Shown here: one piece after another, positions 9,172 to 16,274 of the stretch
Position numbering within the stretch: the stretch's first letter is position 1
How the letters are laid out: each line of letters opens with the position of its first letter
Source of the DNA: JARROD01 sp037384225
GTDB taxonomy: Bacteria; Pseudomonadota; Gammaproteobacteria; Pseudomonadales; Cellvibrionaceae
Direction: 5' to 3'
Length of the DNA stretch: 20,339 bases
NCBI GenBank assembly: GCA_037384225.1
Contig: JARROD010000134.1
Location: 1 to 20,339, forward strand
Notes under the pieces: model-generated
Told to the model about the DNA's origin: nothing
Databases searched by the model: none
Seen by the model: only the letters and a program-made list of their open reading frames with translations
Position numbers and translations under genes: made by a program

Positions 9172-11583
9172 GATCGCGCTGGTCAAACCTGCTATGCCCC
9201 CCCTGGGATCGAAACACGTATCACTACCAGGGCAAGGCTTCGCGGCAGAGCGGGTGCCCCCATTTCTGCCCAGTACCTCTACCGTCACTTTCAGCATACG
9301 CCGGGATTCCGGATCCATGGTGGTTTCCCACAACTGACTGGGGTTCATTTCTCCCAACCCTTTGTAACGCTGAACCGTATAGCCCCGGCGGGACTCTTTC
9401 ATCAGCCATTCTAACGCTTCTTTAAAACTGGAAACCTCCTGTTTCCGTTCACCGCGACTGATATAAGCGCCTTCTTCAATCAAACTTTCCAGCCTCTTGC
9501 CCAGGCTGACGATAGCTCTGTATTCCCCCGAGTTAAAAAATTCATGGGAAAACTGATATTCAACGGGTACGCCATGGGCAATGATTTTCACTTTGGGTAA
9601 AAACAGATGTCGCTCCGAATCTTCCTTAACCTCCGCCAGATAGCGATGGCTACCGGTACCATTGTTCAGACTCAGGCGCGCTAACAACATGTCACACCAC
9701 TGCTGCATATGCCCCTGGTCTCCCAGATGCTGAGCTTCCAGGGACGGCAGATAAATCATTTGTTCCAGAACTTCCGCAGGATACAAGCGGGAAAGCCGAT
9801 CGATGGTTGTCATAACGGAACGGTATTCGTTGACCAGATTTTCAAGCCCGCTGCCGCTAATTCCGGGGGCGTCGGCATTGATATACAAAGCGGCATTTTC
9901 AAGTGCGGCATTGGTTAAAAATGCAGTCAGTGCATCATCATCCTTTAAGTACTGCTCCTGCTTGCCTTTGCTGATTTTGTACAACGGTGGTTGAGCGATA
10001 TAAACATGGCCACGCTCGATCAGCTCCCGAGTTTGGCGGAAAAAGAAAGTCAGTAGAAGCGTTCGTATATGGGAACCATCTACATCCGCGTCAGTCATGA
10101 TAATAATGCTGTGATAGCGCAATTTGTCCGGGTTGAACTCCTCGGAACCGATACCGCAACCGAGTGCGGTAATCAGCGTGCCCACTTCGGCACTGGAGAG
10201 CATTTTGTCGAAACGGGCTTTTTCCACATTCAGAATTTTCCCTTTCAGCGGTAGGATTGCCTGGGTGCGTCTATCGCGCCCCTGTTTAGCGGAACCTCCC
10301 GCCGAATCCCCTTCCACCAGATAGATTTCGGAAAGCGCCGGATCCTTCTCCTGACAATCGGCCAGTTTACCCGGCAAGCCCGCGATATCTAATGCTCCCT
10401 TGCGTCGGGTCATTTCCCGTGCTTTACGCGCCGCCTCACGGGCCTTAGCGGCCTCAATCATTTTAGTGACGATAGACTTGGCATCCTGAGGGTTCTCGAG
10501 AAGAAATTCGTTAAAAGACTGCCCCATTTCCTGTTCTACCGCAGTTTTCACCTCTGAGGAAACCAGCTTATCCTTGGTTTGAGAGGAAAATTTTGGGTCG
10601 GGAACCTTAACGGAGATAATGGCTGTAAGACCTTCCCGGGCATCATCACCCGTCGTATTGACCTTATCTTTCTTTCCCAACCCTTCCCTTTCTATATAGT
10701 TGTTTAAACCACGGGTTAAAGCGGCCCGGAATCCGGCGAGATGCGTGCCCCCATCTCGCTGAGGGATATTGTTGGTATAACAGAAAATATTTTCCTGAAA
10801 ACTATCGTTCCACTGCAGAGCCACTTCCACACCGACTCCGTCATCGCGTTGGTTGCTGAAATGCATAACCTGATTGACAGGCGTTTTATTTTTGTTCAGG
10901 TATTCAACGAAAGCTTTCAACCCTCCTTCATATTCATAAACTTCTTTCTTAGCGCTACGTTCATCCTTAAGCACAATGCGGACACCGGAGTTAAGAAAAG
11001 ACAACTCACGCAGCCGTTTAGCCAGATGATCGAAGTGGAATTCAATATTGTTGAAAGTATTTGAAGATGGTTTGAAGTGAACTTCGGTCCCAGTAGCCTC
11101 AGTTTCCCCTACTGTAGAAAGTGGTGCATGAGGAACACCGTGGTGGTAAACCTGCTCATAAACCTTCCCTTCCCGACGGATAGTCAGCTTAAGTTCAGAA
11201 GAAAGCGCGTTTACAACAGACACCCCGACACCGTGGAGACCACCTGAAACCTTATATGTATTATCGTCGAATTTTCCACCTGCGTGCAGAACCGTCATGA
11301 TGACTTCCGCAGCGGAAACACCTTCCTCATGAATTTCTGTTGGAATACCTCGACCATTGTCCGACACAGATACAGATTCGTCAGGGTGGATAATTACCCG
11401 AATTTCAGAACAATGACCGGCCAGGGCTTCATCAATGGAATTATCAACCAGCTCAAACACCATGTGGTGTAGGCCTGTGCCGTCATCGGTATCACCAATG
11501 TACATTCCAGGGCGCTTACGCACCGCATCCAGGCCTTTTAGTACTTTAATACTGGATGAGTCGTAAGTAGTCTCATCTGACAT
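9013..11583 (-). CDS. gyrB: DNA gyrase subunit B with replaced C-terminus
   Basis: GyrB is the ATPase subunit of DNA gyrase, which introduces negative supercoils. Residues 1-769 are a normal gammaproteobacterial GyrB. They include the GHKL ATPase (ELVDNSIDEALAG, DNGRGIP, GGLHGVGVSVVNALS), a transducer domain, Toprim EGDSAGGSAKQGRDRRTQA with catalytic E424, the metal-binding DADVDGSHIRTLL, and the ~170-residue insert typical of the class. Homology runs to RRMLKVTVE (codon 769, 9277-9279) and then stops. The expected ending of about 35 residues, with its LMGD...VEPRR...FIE...NA signature, is absent in all three minus frames. Instead the frame continues 87 codons through 9172-9276 and antisense into plsC, stopping at 9013. 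GGAG lies 8 nt before the ATG. This could be a real rearrangement or an assembly junction. Confidence 0.92.
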   Translation of the reverse strand: MSDETTYDSSSIKVLKGLDAVRKRPGMYIGDTDDGTGLHHMVFELVDNSIDEALAGHCSEIRVIIHPDESVSVSDNGRGIPTEIHEEGVSAAEVIMTVLHAGGKFDDNTYKVSGGLHGVGVSVVNALSSELKLTIRREGKVYEQVYHHGVPHAPLSTVGETEATGTEVHFKPSSNTFNNIEFHFDHLAKRLRELSFLNSGVRIVLKDERSAKKEVYEYEGGLKAFVEYLNKNKTPVNQVMHFSNQRDDGVGVEVALQWNDSFQENIFCYTNNIPQRDGGTHLAGFRAALTRGLNNYIEREGLGKKDKVNTTGDDAREGLTAIISVKVPDPKFSSQTKDKLVSSEVKTAVEQEMGQSFNEFLLENPQDAKSIVTKMIEAAKAREAARKAREMTRRKGALDIAGLPGKLADCQEKDPALSEIYLVEGDSAGGSAKQGRDRRTQAILPLKGKILNVEKARFDKMLSSAEVGTLITALGCGIGSEEFNPDKLRYHSIIIMTDADVDGSHIRTLLLTFFFRQTRELIERGHVYIAQPPLYKISKGKQEQYLKDDDALTAFLTNAALENAALYINADAPGISGSGLENLVNEYRSVMTTIDRLSRLYPAEVLEQMIYLPSLEAQHLGDQGHMQQWCDMLLARLSLNNGTGSHRYLAEVKEDSERHLFLPKVKIIAHGVPVEYQFSHEFFNSGEYRAIVSLGKRLESLIEEGAYISRGERKQEVSSFKEALEWLMKESRRGYTVQRYKGLGEMNPSQLWETTMDPESRRMLKVTVEVLGRNGGTRSAAKPCPGSDTCFDPRGGIAGLTSAISGLFLPERFAGRLHFGNLVFYPAPDFGDNFLTVASLCRYGGSNHHGYGAGIL

Positions 11584-11640
11584 AGTTTACTCCACTATTA
11601 ACGATCTACTCCTGAGACAGGTGTAATCCCAGCCAGGATA

Positions 11641-12747
11641 TTAATCAAATTCTTGGTTTATCAAATGCACTTGGCCATGTTCCACGTGAAACAGCGATCT
11701 TTCGGTTTGCTGTAAGCTGGGCCAGCTCTGCAGTAAAACGTCCTTTTCTATTCCCGTTACGAATACCTGGGAGCTTATCTGGTCAAGCCAGCTGGCCAAT
11801 CTACGCCGATAGACTTGATCCAACTCCGCCGGCAAATCATCGATTAAGTAAACACAACATTTCCCGGTAAGCTGCTTAAAAACAACACCTTGGGCGATAC
11901 GCATTGCACATACCAGCAGCTTTTGCTGTCCTCTGGAAAGAATGCTAGCCGCATTTTCGTTTCCAATTCTTATTTTTAAGTCCGCCCGGTGTGGGCCACT
12001 TCCCGTATGCCCAAGAGTGCTATCTCTTTCCAACCCCTTTTCCAATACCTCTGAATAAGCCAACTCACGATCCCAACCCCGGAAGTAATTCAGGGTCAAG
12101 TTTTCAATCGTGATAAATTCTTCTATCAATAACTGGAGTTGGGAGACAAATGCCGTGATTGTTTCCTCTCGAAGGCGATCTATATCTGTAGCAGCTTTCG
12201 CTAGTTCCAGATCCCAGGGAGCCAATTCCAAACGGTCTATTCTACCACGGCGCAGTAAACTATTGCGGTGTTTTATGCAAAGCTGAGCGGTCTTCCAGAC
12301 AGACAGGAATTCAGGTTTCACGTGGAACACCAACCAATCAATAAACTGACGGCGGATCTTGGGAACCCCCTCCAGGAGTAAAAAGGAATGTGCGTCAATC
12401 AATTGTAACGGGAGGTGTTCGGCTAATTTTGCGGCAGAATTAACTAGCTTACCATCCACCTTAATCCAACTCTGCCCGCCTAAGTTCCTCTGAATACCAA
12501 TCGGTAATTCAGAAGAATTCCACTCAAGACTACCGAAAACCGTCAGGGTATCCGCATTCCGGTTTATCAATGGTTTCAACTTGTGGCTGCGGAAGGAACG
12601 CCCTAAACCGAGCAGACTAATGGCCTCCAGAATACTGGTTTTACCGCTACCATTGGGACCAAAGATAAAGTTAACACGGTGGCTTGGGCGTATATCCACC
12701 GCGTTCAAATTTCGAAGATTGGTAATAAAAAGACGTTTTAGGGTCAT
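11641..12747 (-). CDS. recF: DNA replication and repair protein RecF
   Basis: RecF is an SMC-like ABC ATPase that helps load RecA at single-strand gaps. It has 368 residues, as usual. Walker A is FGPNGSGKTS with K36; the ABC signature is ILSRGQQKLLVCAMRIAQ near residue 270; Walker B is VYLIDDLPAELD. The GSGPHRADLKI block just before the signature is characteristic of RecF. It lies 44 nt after dnaN and 57 nt before gyrB, in the conserved dnaA-dnaN-recF-gyrB operon. Two parS-like ParB sites are embedded in the coding sequence: one encodes the FHVE near the C-terminus and the other FHVK mid-gene. Confidence 0.96.
   Translation of the reverse strand: MTLKRLFITNLRNLNAVDIRPSHRVNFIFGPNGSGKTSILEAISLLGLGRSFRSHKLKPLINRNADTLTVFGSLEWNSSELPIGIQRNLGGQSWIKVDGKLVNSAAKLAEHLPLQLIDAHSFLLLEGVPKIRRQFIDWLVFHVKPEFLSVWKTAQLCIKHRNSLLRRGRIDRLELAPWDLELAKAATDIDRLREETITAFVSQLQLLIEEFITIENLTLNYFRGWDRELAYSEVLEKGLERDSTLGHTGSGPHRADLKIRIGNENAASILSRGQQKLLVCAMRIAQGVVFKQLTGKCCVYLIDDLPAELDQVYRRRLASWLDQISSQVFVTGIEKDVLLQSWPSLQQTERSLFHVEHGQVHLINQEFD
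11678..11693. promoter_or_regulatory. parS (ParB-binding) site
   Basis: TGTTCCACGTGAAACA is the 16-bp near-palindromic parS consensus to which ParB binds with CTP to load clamps for origin segregation. The core CACGTG and both GTT/AAC arms are intact. It lies in the 3' end of recF, about 4 kb from the probable origin, where such sites are expected. Confidence 0.85.
12314..12329. promoter_or_regulatory. parS (ParB-binding) site, second copy
   Basis: GGTTTCACGTGGAACA is the reverse orientation of the site at 11678-11693, with 15 of 16 positions identical (only one terminal base differs). The palindromic core GTTTCACGTGGAAC is intact. It lies mid-recF, about 640 bp from the other copy and about 3.2 kb from the origin region. 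Confidence 0.82.
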
Positions 12748-12791
12748 CGAGGACCAACCGCGAGCGGCATTGTGTAAAAAGTGCCAGGTTT

Positions 12792-13895
12792 CTATAACCG
12801 CATGGGCATAACGACGTAAACGGAATCTCCACCTTCGGGCTCTTCCAAAAGGGCGCTGCTGTTTGAATCAGAAAGGGTCATCTTGATATTTTCACTACTG
12901 AGAACGTTGGCGACATCCTGGAGATAACTGACATTGAAGCCAATTTCCAACTTATCACCGGCGTAATCTACCACAACCTGCTCTTCCGCTTCTTCCTGTT
13001 CCGGATTGTTGGCAACAATCGTCAACAGCCCGTCCTCCAGCAAAAGCCGGACACCCCGATATTTTTCGTTGGAAAGAATTGCAGTGCGGGAAAAAGCCTG
13101 TCCCAATTCGCTCCGATTTCCAAACACCACCTTATTACCACCTCTCGGTAAAACACGCTGATAATCTGGAAATTTCCCATCAACCAATTTCGACGTAAAA
13201 GTGAATTCCTCGGTAGTGGCTCTAATATGGTTATTGCCCAGGGTAATTTCTATTCGATCTTCGGTGTCACTCAACAAACGTGAAAGTTCAATCACACCTT
13301 TCCGCGGTAATATCGCCTGTACAGTTTCTTCCGTTACAGCTTCTATATTCCGAGTACACATCGCCAGACGATGACCGTCTGTAGCCACTACACGGAGCTG
13401 GTTTTTGTTCACTTCCCACAGCATCCCGTTGAGATAGTAACGGACATCCTGTTGTGCCATGGCAAAAGCTGTGCGGTCAATGAGGCGTTTAATCACCTTC
13501 TGCTCACAGGTAAACTGTAAATCGCTATCACCCTGCTCTACATTGGGAAAATCATTGGCTGGCAGGGTAGACAGCGTGAAACGACTGCGGCCGCTTTTAA
13601 CCACCACTCTCTGATTCTCTTCAAAAAAATCAATGCTGACACCATCGGGCAGCGAGCGACAGATATCCACAAACTTTTTAGCTGGAATCGTTACCTCCCC
13701 TCCTTCACTAGCCTGGCTCAACTGAATTCTTCCCACTATTTCCACTTCGAGATCCGTACCTGTCAAAGACAGTTGGTCTCCCTCCAGTACCATCAATACA
13801 TTGGAAAGCACTGGCAACGTTTGGCGACGCTCCACAACACCAGAAACAAGCTGGAGTGGTTTTAACAATGCTTCGCGAGGTACACTGAATTTCAT
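12792..13895 (-). CDS. dnaN: DNA polymerase III beta subunit (sliding clamp) DnaN
   Basis: DnaN dimerises into a ring around DNA and tethers polymerase III and other proteins. It has 367 residues (family ~367), covering three repeated clamp domains. Recognisable parts are MKFSVPREALLKPLQLVSGVVE at the start (first 15 residues are the most conserved), RQTLPVLSNVLM, GTDLEVEI, ATDGHRLAMC in the middle and SNSSALLEEP with YVVMPMRL at the end; the last block forms part of the clamp-binding pocket. The ATG at 13893-13895 is well placed, 89 nt after the dnaA stop. It is part of the dnaA-dnaN-recF-gyrB operon. Confidence 0.97.
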   Translation of the reverse strand: MKFSVPREALLKPLQLVSGVVERRQTLPVLSNVLMVLEGDQLSLTGTDLEVEIVGRIQLSQASEGGEVTIPAKKFVDICRSLPDGVSIDFFEENQRVVVKSGRSRFTLSTLPANDFPNVEQGDSDLQFTCEQKVIKRLIDRTAFAMAQQDVRYYLNGMLWEVNKNQLRVVATDGHRLAMCTRNIEAVTEETVQAILPRKGVIELSRLLSDTEDRIEITLGNNHIRATTEEFTFTSKLVDGKFPDYQRVLPRGGNKVVFGNRSELGQAFSRTAILSNEKYRGVRLLLEDGLLTIVANNPEQEEAEEQVVVDYAGDKLEIGFNVSYLQDVANVLSSENIKMTLSDSNSSALLEEPEGGDSVYVVMPMRL

Positions 13896-13984
13896 TTTAT
13901 CTACTCTTTATCAATTTAAACTGTGTTGTTGTTTGAAAGTCTAATGCCCTGTCCCTGGTTATTGAGAAGTTACTCTACAGGCGC

Positions 13985-15490
13985 CTAAGTTGTCAGGGAA
14001 CGCAGCAAATTCTTAACATCCTCGCGAATATCGGCATCCTCTTCGCGCATTTTTTTAATCTTACGACAGGCATGCAAGACCGTCGTATGGTCTCTGCCTC
14101 CAAACGCCTCACCGATTTCAGGCAGGCTGTGGTTGGTCAACTCCTTGGCCAGTGACATGGCCACCTGTCGCGGTCGAGCAACAGAGCGACTGCGGCGCTT
14201 AGATAATAAATCACTGATCTTAACTTTGTAATACTCCGCTACCACCCGCTGTATATTATCGATACTGACTTGCTTATCCTGCAGCGCCAGCAGGTCTTTC
14301 AATGCTTCGCGTACCAGTTCAACATCAATTTGTCTGCCGGTAAAATGGGCGTTGGCGATTACCCTTTTTAGCGCGCCCTCCAACTCCCGCACATTGGAGC
14401 GTATACGTTGGGCGATAAAAAATGCCGCATCGTTAGGCAAGTCCATATGCGCCTGATCGGCCTTCTTCATTAATATAGCTACTCTGGTTTCCAGCTCGGG
14501 AGGTTCAATTGACACCGTTAACCCCCAACCAAATCGGGATTTCAAGCGTTCTTCCAATCCACTGATTTCCTTCGGATATCGATCACAGGTCAATATAATC
14601 TGTTGCCCACCTTCCAGCAGCGCATTAAATGTATGAAAAAACTCTTCTTGTGAACGCTCTTTGCCGGCAAAGAATTGAATATCGTCGATCAATAGAGCAT
14701 CCACTGACCGATAATAACGTTTAAAATCATTGATGGCGTTTAGCTGCAACGCCTTGACCATGTCAGCAACAAAACGCTCAGAATGCAGATACACTACTTT
14801 TGCATTAGCATTTTCCTGCACCAGGGCATGCCCCACGGCGTGCATCAAATGGGTTTTTCCTAAACCCACACCACCATAGATAAATAACGGATTGTAAGAG
14901 CCACCAGGGTTTTCAGCCACCTGTTTAGCGGCCGCTAGCCCCAATTGATTTGACTTACCCTCGACAAAACTCGGAAAGGTAAAGCTGGTATTTAAATAAC
15001 TTCGGTGCTTTAGCCCGCCTTCCACTTCAATGGTGTCACCGCGGCCTCTTTCAGAAAAACCATTGACTCTCTGGGGAGAGGGCGTTGGTGGGGAATACGT
15101 TGCCGGCGGAGCGCTGTAACCCGTGTTATGCGTTGGATTTGATACCCGCGAAGTCATTGTCGATAAAGGGGACCCCATAGGAGGATCGGTTTTTTTGATT
15201 CTCGAAGTGGCACCAGCCCGACGCTGAAAGCGGGAAGGTTGCCTGGCCATAATACCAAGCACAACCTGTATGGGTTGTTGCTTCTCACTGTACTCGCAAA
15301 CCAACTCGCAAATTCGGGCGAGAAATTTATCGGACACCCAATCCATAATAAAACGGTTTGGCGCCAGTAAATGCAGTTCTTCTTCGACCGAAGAATCAAC
15401 CTGCAGAGGCCGGATCCAGGTGTTGAACTGTTGCGAGGGCAGTTCACTGCGCAAACTATCCACACACTTATTCCAGATCAACTCTGGCAA
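13985..15490 (-). CDS. dnaA: Chromosomal replication initiator protein DnaA
   Basis: DnaA binds DnaA boxes and melts oriC in its ATP form. Domain I (LIWNKCVDSLRSELPSQQF, NTWIRPLQ) is followed by a proline/serine-rich linker (about residues 90-165), the AAA+ domain with Walker A GGVGLGKTHLMHA near residue 210 and Walker B LLIDDIQFF, then the domain IV helix-turn-helix with the DnaA signature GGRDHTTVLHACRKI. No ATG or GTG lies in frame at the 5' end. Candidate starts are TTG at 15490 (501 residues, starting M-P-E-L-I-W), preceded closely by GGGGGGA, or TTG at 15505 (506 residues) without a Shine-Dalgarno sequence. I chose 15490; the choice is uncertain by five codons. Confidence 0.95.
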   Translation of the reverse strand: MPELIWNKCVDSLRSELPSQQFNTWIRPLQVDSSVEEELHLLAPNRFIMDWVSDKFLARICELVCEYSEKQQPIQVVLGIMARQPSRFQRRAGATSRIKKTDPPMGSPLSTMTSRVSNPTHNTGYSAPPATYSPPTPSPQRVNGFSERGRGDTIEVEGGLKHRSYLNTSFTFPSFVEGKSNQLGLAAAKQVAENPGGSYNPLFIYGGVGLGKTHLMHAVGHALVQENANAKVVYLHSERFVADMVKALQLNAINDFKRYYRSVDALLIDDIQFFAGKERSQEEFFHTFNALLEGGQQIILTCDRYPKEISGLEERLKSRFGWGLTVSIEPPELETRVAILMKKADQAHMDLPNDAAFFIAQRIRSNVRELEGALKRVIANAHFTGRQIDVELVREALKDLLALQDKQVSIDNIQRVVAEYYKVKISDLLSKRRSRSVARPRQVAMSLAKELTNHSLPEIGEAFGGRDHTTVLHACRKIKKMREEDADIREDVKNLLRSLTT

Positions 15491-15615
15491 GGTATCCCCC
15501 CACAAATTTGTTAAACAAACAAACCCCTGCCCAACCCAACGACTGAGTTAAGCGGAATTAAACGTCTCTACTTTAAGAATTGAAAAGGGCACTAGTTTAC
15601 CCCCAACTTACCCAG

Positions 15616-15624
15616 TTATCCACA
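15616..15624 (+). promoter_or_regulatory. DnaA box (perfect)
   Basis: TTATCCACA matches the high-affinity DnaA box consensus exactly. Its position upstream of dnaA would allow both origin function and autorepression of dnaA. Confidence 0.85.
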
Positions 15625-15703
15625 ATAAAATCGAATTATTTCTTCTTTCAAAGATAGAAAATATTGCTTTTTAATCAATAGGTTAGGATGAAGCGTAAAA
15701 CAG

Positions 15704-15709
15704 TATAAT
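15704..15709 (+). promoter_or_regulatory. Candidate rpmH promoter -10 element (distal)
   Basis: A perfect TATAAT is followed by TCGCGCC, a GC-rich discriminator as found in stringently controlled ribosomal-protein promoters. The hexamer 17 bp upstream (GGTTAG) is a poor -35, so this is a candidate only. Confidence 0.5.
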
Positions 15710-15748
15710 TCGCGCCAAACCACTTTTTCCCGATAAACAACCGGTATT

Positions 15749-15757
15749 TGTGGAAAA
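15749..15757 (-). promoter_or_regulatory. DnaA box (variant)
   Basis: TGTGGAAAA on the plus strand reads TTTTCCACA on the minus strand, one substitution from TTATCCACA and within the relaxed TTWTNCACA consensus. It faces the perfect box across the AT-rich segment. Confidence 0.6.
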
Positions 15758-15770
15758 AGTAAGTTTTCCA

Positions 15771-15799
15771 TTGATAAAGTGACAACAATTCATTAAAAT
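15771..15799 (+). promoter_or_regulatory. Candidate rpmH promoter (proximal)
   Basis: TTGATA (15771-15776) and TAAAAT (15794-15799) are spaced by 17 bp. Transcription would start near 15806, about 70 nt before the rpmH ATG. Confidence 0.55.
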
Positions 15800-15878
15800 C
15801 CCGCGTCTTTTCGCTGCCCGGGGTCAGCCCCTTTCAGTAGCGCAAACTCAGTTTAATTTCGACCTGCAGGTGAGATTC

Positions 15879-16013
15879 ATGAAAAGAACATTTCAGCCCA
15901 GCGTTTTAAAGCGCAAACGCGCTCACGGTTTTCGCTCCCGCATGGCGACTAAAAACGGCCGCAAATTACTGGCCCGCCGTCGTGCCAAAGGCCGCAAATT
16001 ACTTGCTGCTTAA
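15879..16013 (+). CDS. rpmH: Large ribosomal subunit protein bL34
   Basis: This 44-residue, highly basic protein begins MKRTFQPSVLKRKRAHGFR and ends RRRAKGRKLLAA, the universal bL34 pattern (MKRTFQPS, RxHGFRxRM, GRxxLxxRRxKGR). It is a structural protein of the 50S subunit. AGGTGA at 15868-15873 lies 5 nt before the ATG, a strong ribosome-binding site. It is normally followed within about 20 nt by rnpA; here a 232-bp insertion-like element separates them. Confidence 0.97.
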   Translation: MKRTFQPSVLKRKRAHGFRSRMATKNGRKLLARRRAKGRKLLAA

Positions 16014-16031
16014 TCGCTTTGAGTTTCTGGA

Positions 16032-16262
16032 GTGAGCAAACCTAGGTCTGCCCATTACCCACAAGTCCCTTCAGAGTCCCCCAATTCGTTCTCGGCAATG
16101 CAGCCGAGAACCTTCTCTATAAAGAACGAGGGGGGGCCTTCCTGCGGGCGAGCCGCTAAAGGACCATCTGCCGCGTTGTATTTTCTCAACATAGGCCCAT
16201 GGCCTCGAAAATACACCTCGTTCATGACCCTTTGGCAGCTCGGTGAAAGGACTTATGGGTAA
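16032..16262 (+). CDS. Leader frame from the ancestral rnpA start, read through the inserted element (not shown to be translated)
   Basis: GTG AGC AAA CC at 16032-16042 looks like the original rnpA start (M-S-K-P). After the insertion this frame stays open for 76 codons across the whole element and stops with TAA at 16260-16262. The stop overlaps the present rnpA ATG by one base (TAATG), a classic translational-coupling arrangement. Apart from the first residues the encoded peptide (…WPRKYTSFMTLWQLGERTYG) is not recognised. It could be a translated leader delivering ribosomes to rnpA or simply a chance open frame. GGA immediately precedes the GTG, and no well-spaced Shine-Dalgarno sequence is seen. 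Confidence 0.35.
   Translation: MSKPRSAHYPQVPSESPNSFSAMQPRTFSIKNEGGPSCGRAAKGPSAALYFLNIGPWPRKYTSFMTLWQLGERTYG
16043..16073 (+). repeat. Left terminal inverted repeat of the rpmH-rnpA element
   Basis: This 31-bp arm pairs with 16244-16274 apart from positions 16062 and 16069. Both differences are C opposite A in plus-strand RNA and would be G-U pairs in minus-strand RNA. The left TA is the presumed target-site copy. Confidence 0.82.
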
Positions 16263-16274
16263 TGGGCAGACCTA
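16244..16274 (-). repeat. Right terminal inverted repeat, carrying the rnpA ribosome-binding site and start
   Basis: This arm is the inverted copy of 16043-16073. It contains AAAGGA (16246-16251), which serves as Shine-Dalgarno sequence 10 nt before the ATG at 16262, and the first four codons of rnpA. In an rpmH-rnpA transcript the arm could pair with the left repeat and mask both signals. Confidence 0.82.

Larger units (their letters stand above)
15491..15878. other. Probable chromosomal replication origin (oriC), dnaA-rpmH intergenic region
   Basis: This gene-free interval lies between divergent dnaA and rpmH, the site of oriC in Pseudomonas and relatives. It holds a perfect DnaA box (15616-15624), a TTTTCCACA box on the minus strand (15749-15757), and an AT-rich stretch between them, about 15625-15680, that could serve as the DNA-unwinding element. 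A weaker CTATCCACA lies just inside dnaA (15456-15464). Two candidate rpmH promoters occupy its right half. No clear dnaA promoter hexamers were found on the minus strand. Confidence 0.75.
16043..16274. mobile_element. MITE-like element with 31-bp terminal inverted repeats and TA ends
   Basis: The ends 16043-16073 and 16244-16274 are inverted repeats, 29 of 31 bases identical; the outermost bases are TAGGTCTGCCCATTACCC. Both ends carry TA, consistent with the TA target duplication of IS630/Tc1-mariner-type transposases. The core is 228 bp plus the two TAs, too short for a transposase, hence non-autonomous. Deleting the element with one TA rejoins GTG-AGC-AAA-CC to TA-AG-GGC-TTT-GGC, a continuous rnpA start 18 nt behind rpmH, which strongly supports insertion. 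Internal inverted repeats occur at 16088-16096/16103-16111, 16137-16162 and 16177-16185/16207-16215. I do not recognise the family. Confidence 0.8.

Noticed and set aside
9172..9276. Minus-strand stretch containing GTTTCGATCCC, resembling a tRNA T-loop, considered as a tRNA fragment or attachment site replacing the gyrB end
   Set aside because: No matching acceptor, D or anticodon arms and no paired T-stem could be found, and no direct repeats flank the segment.
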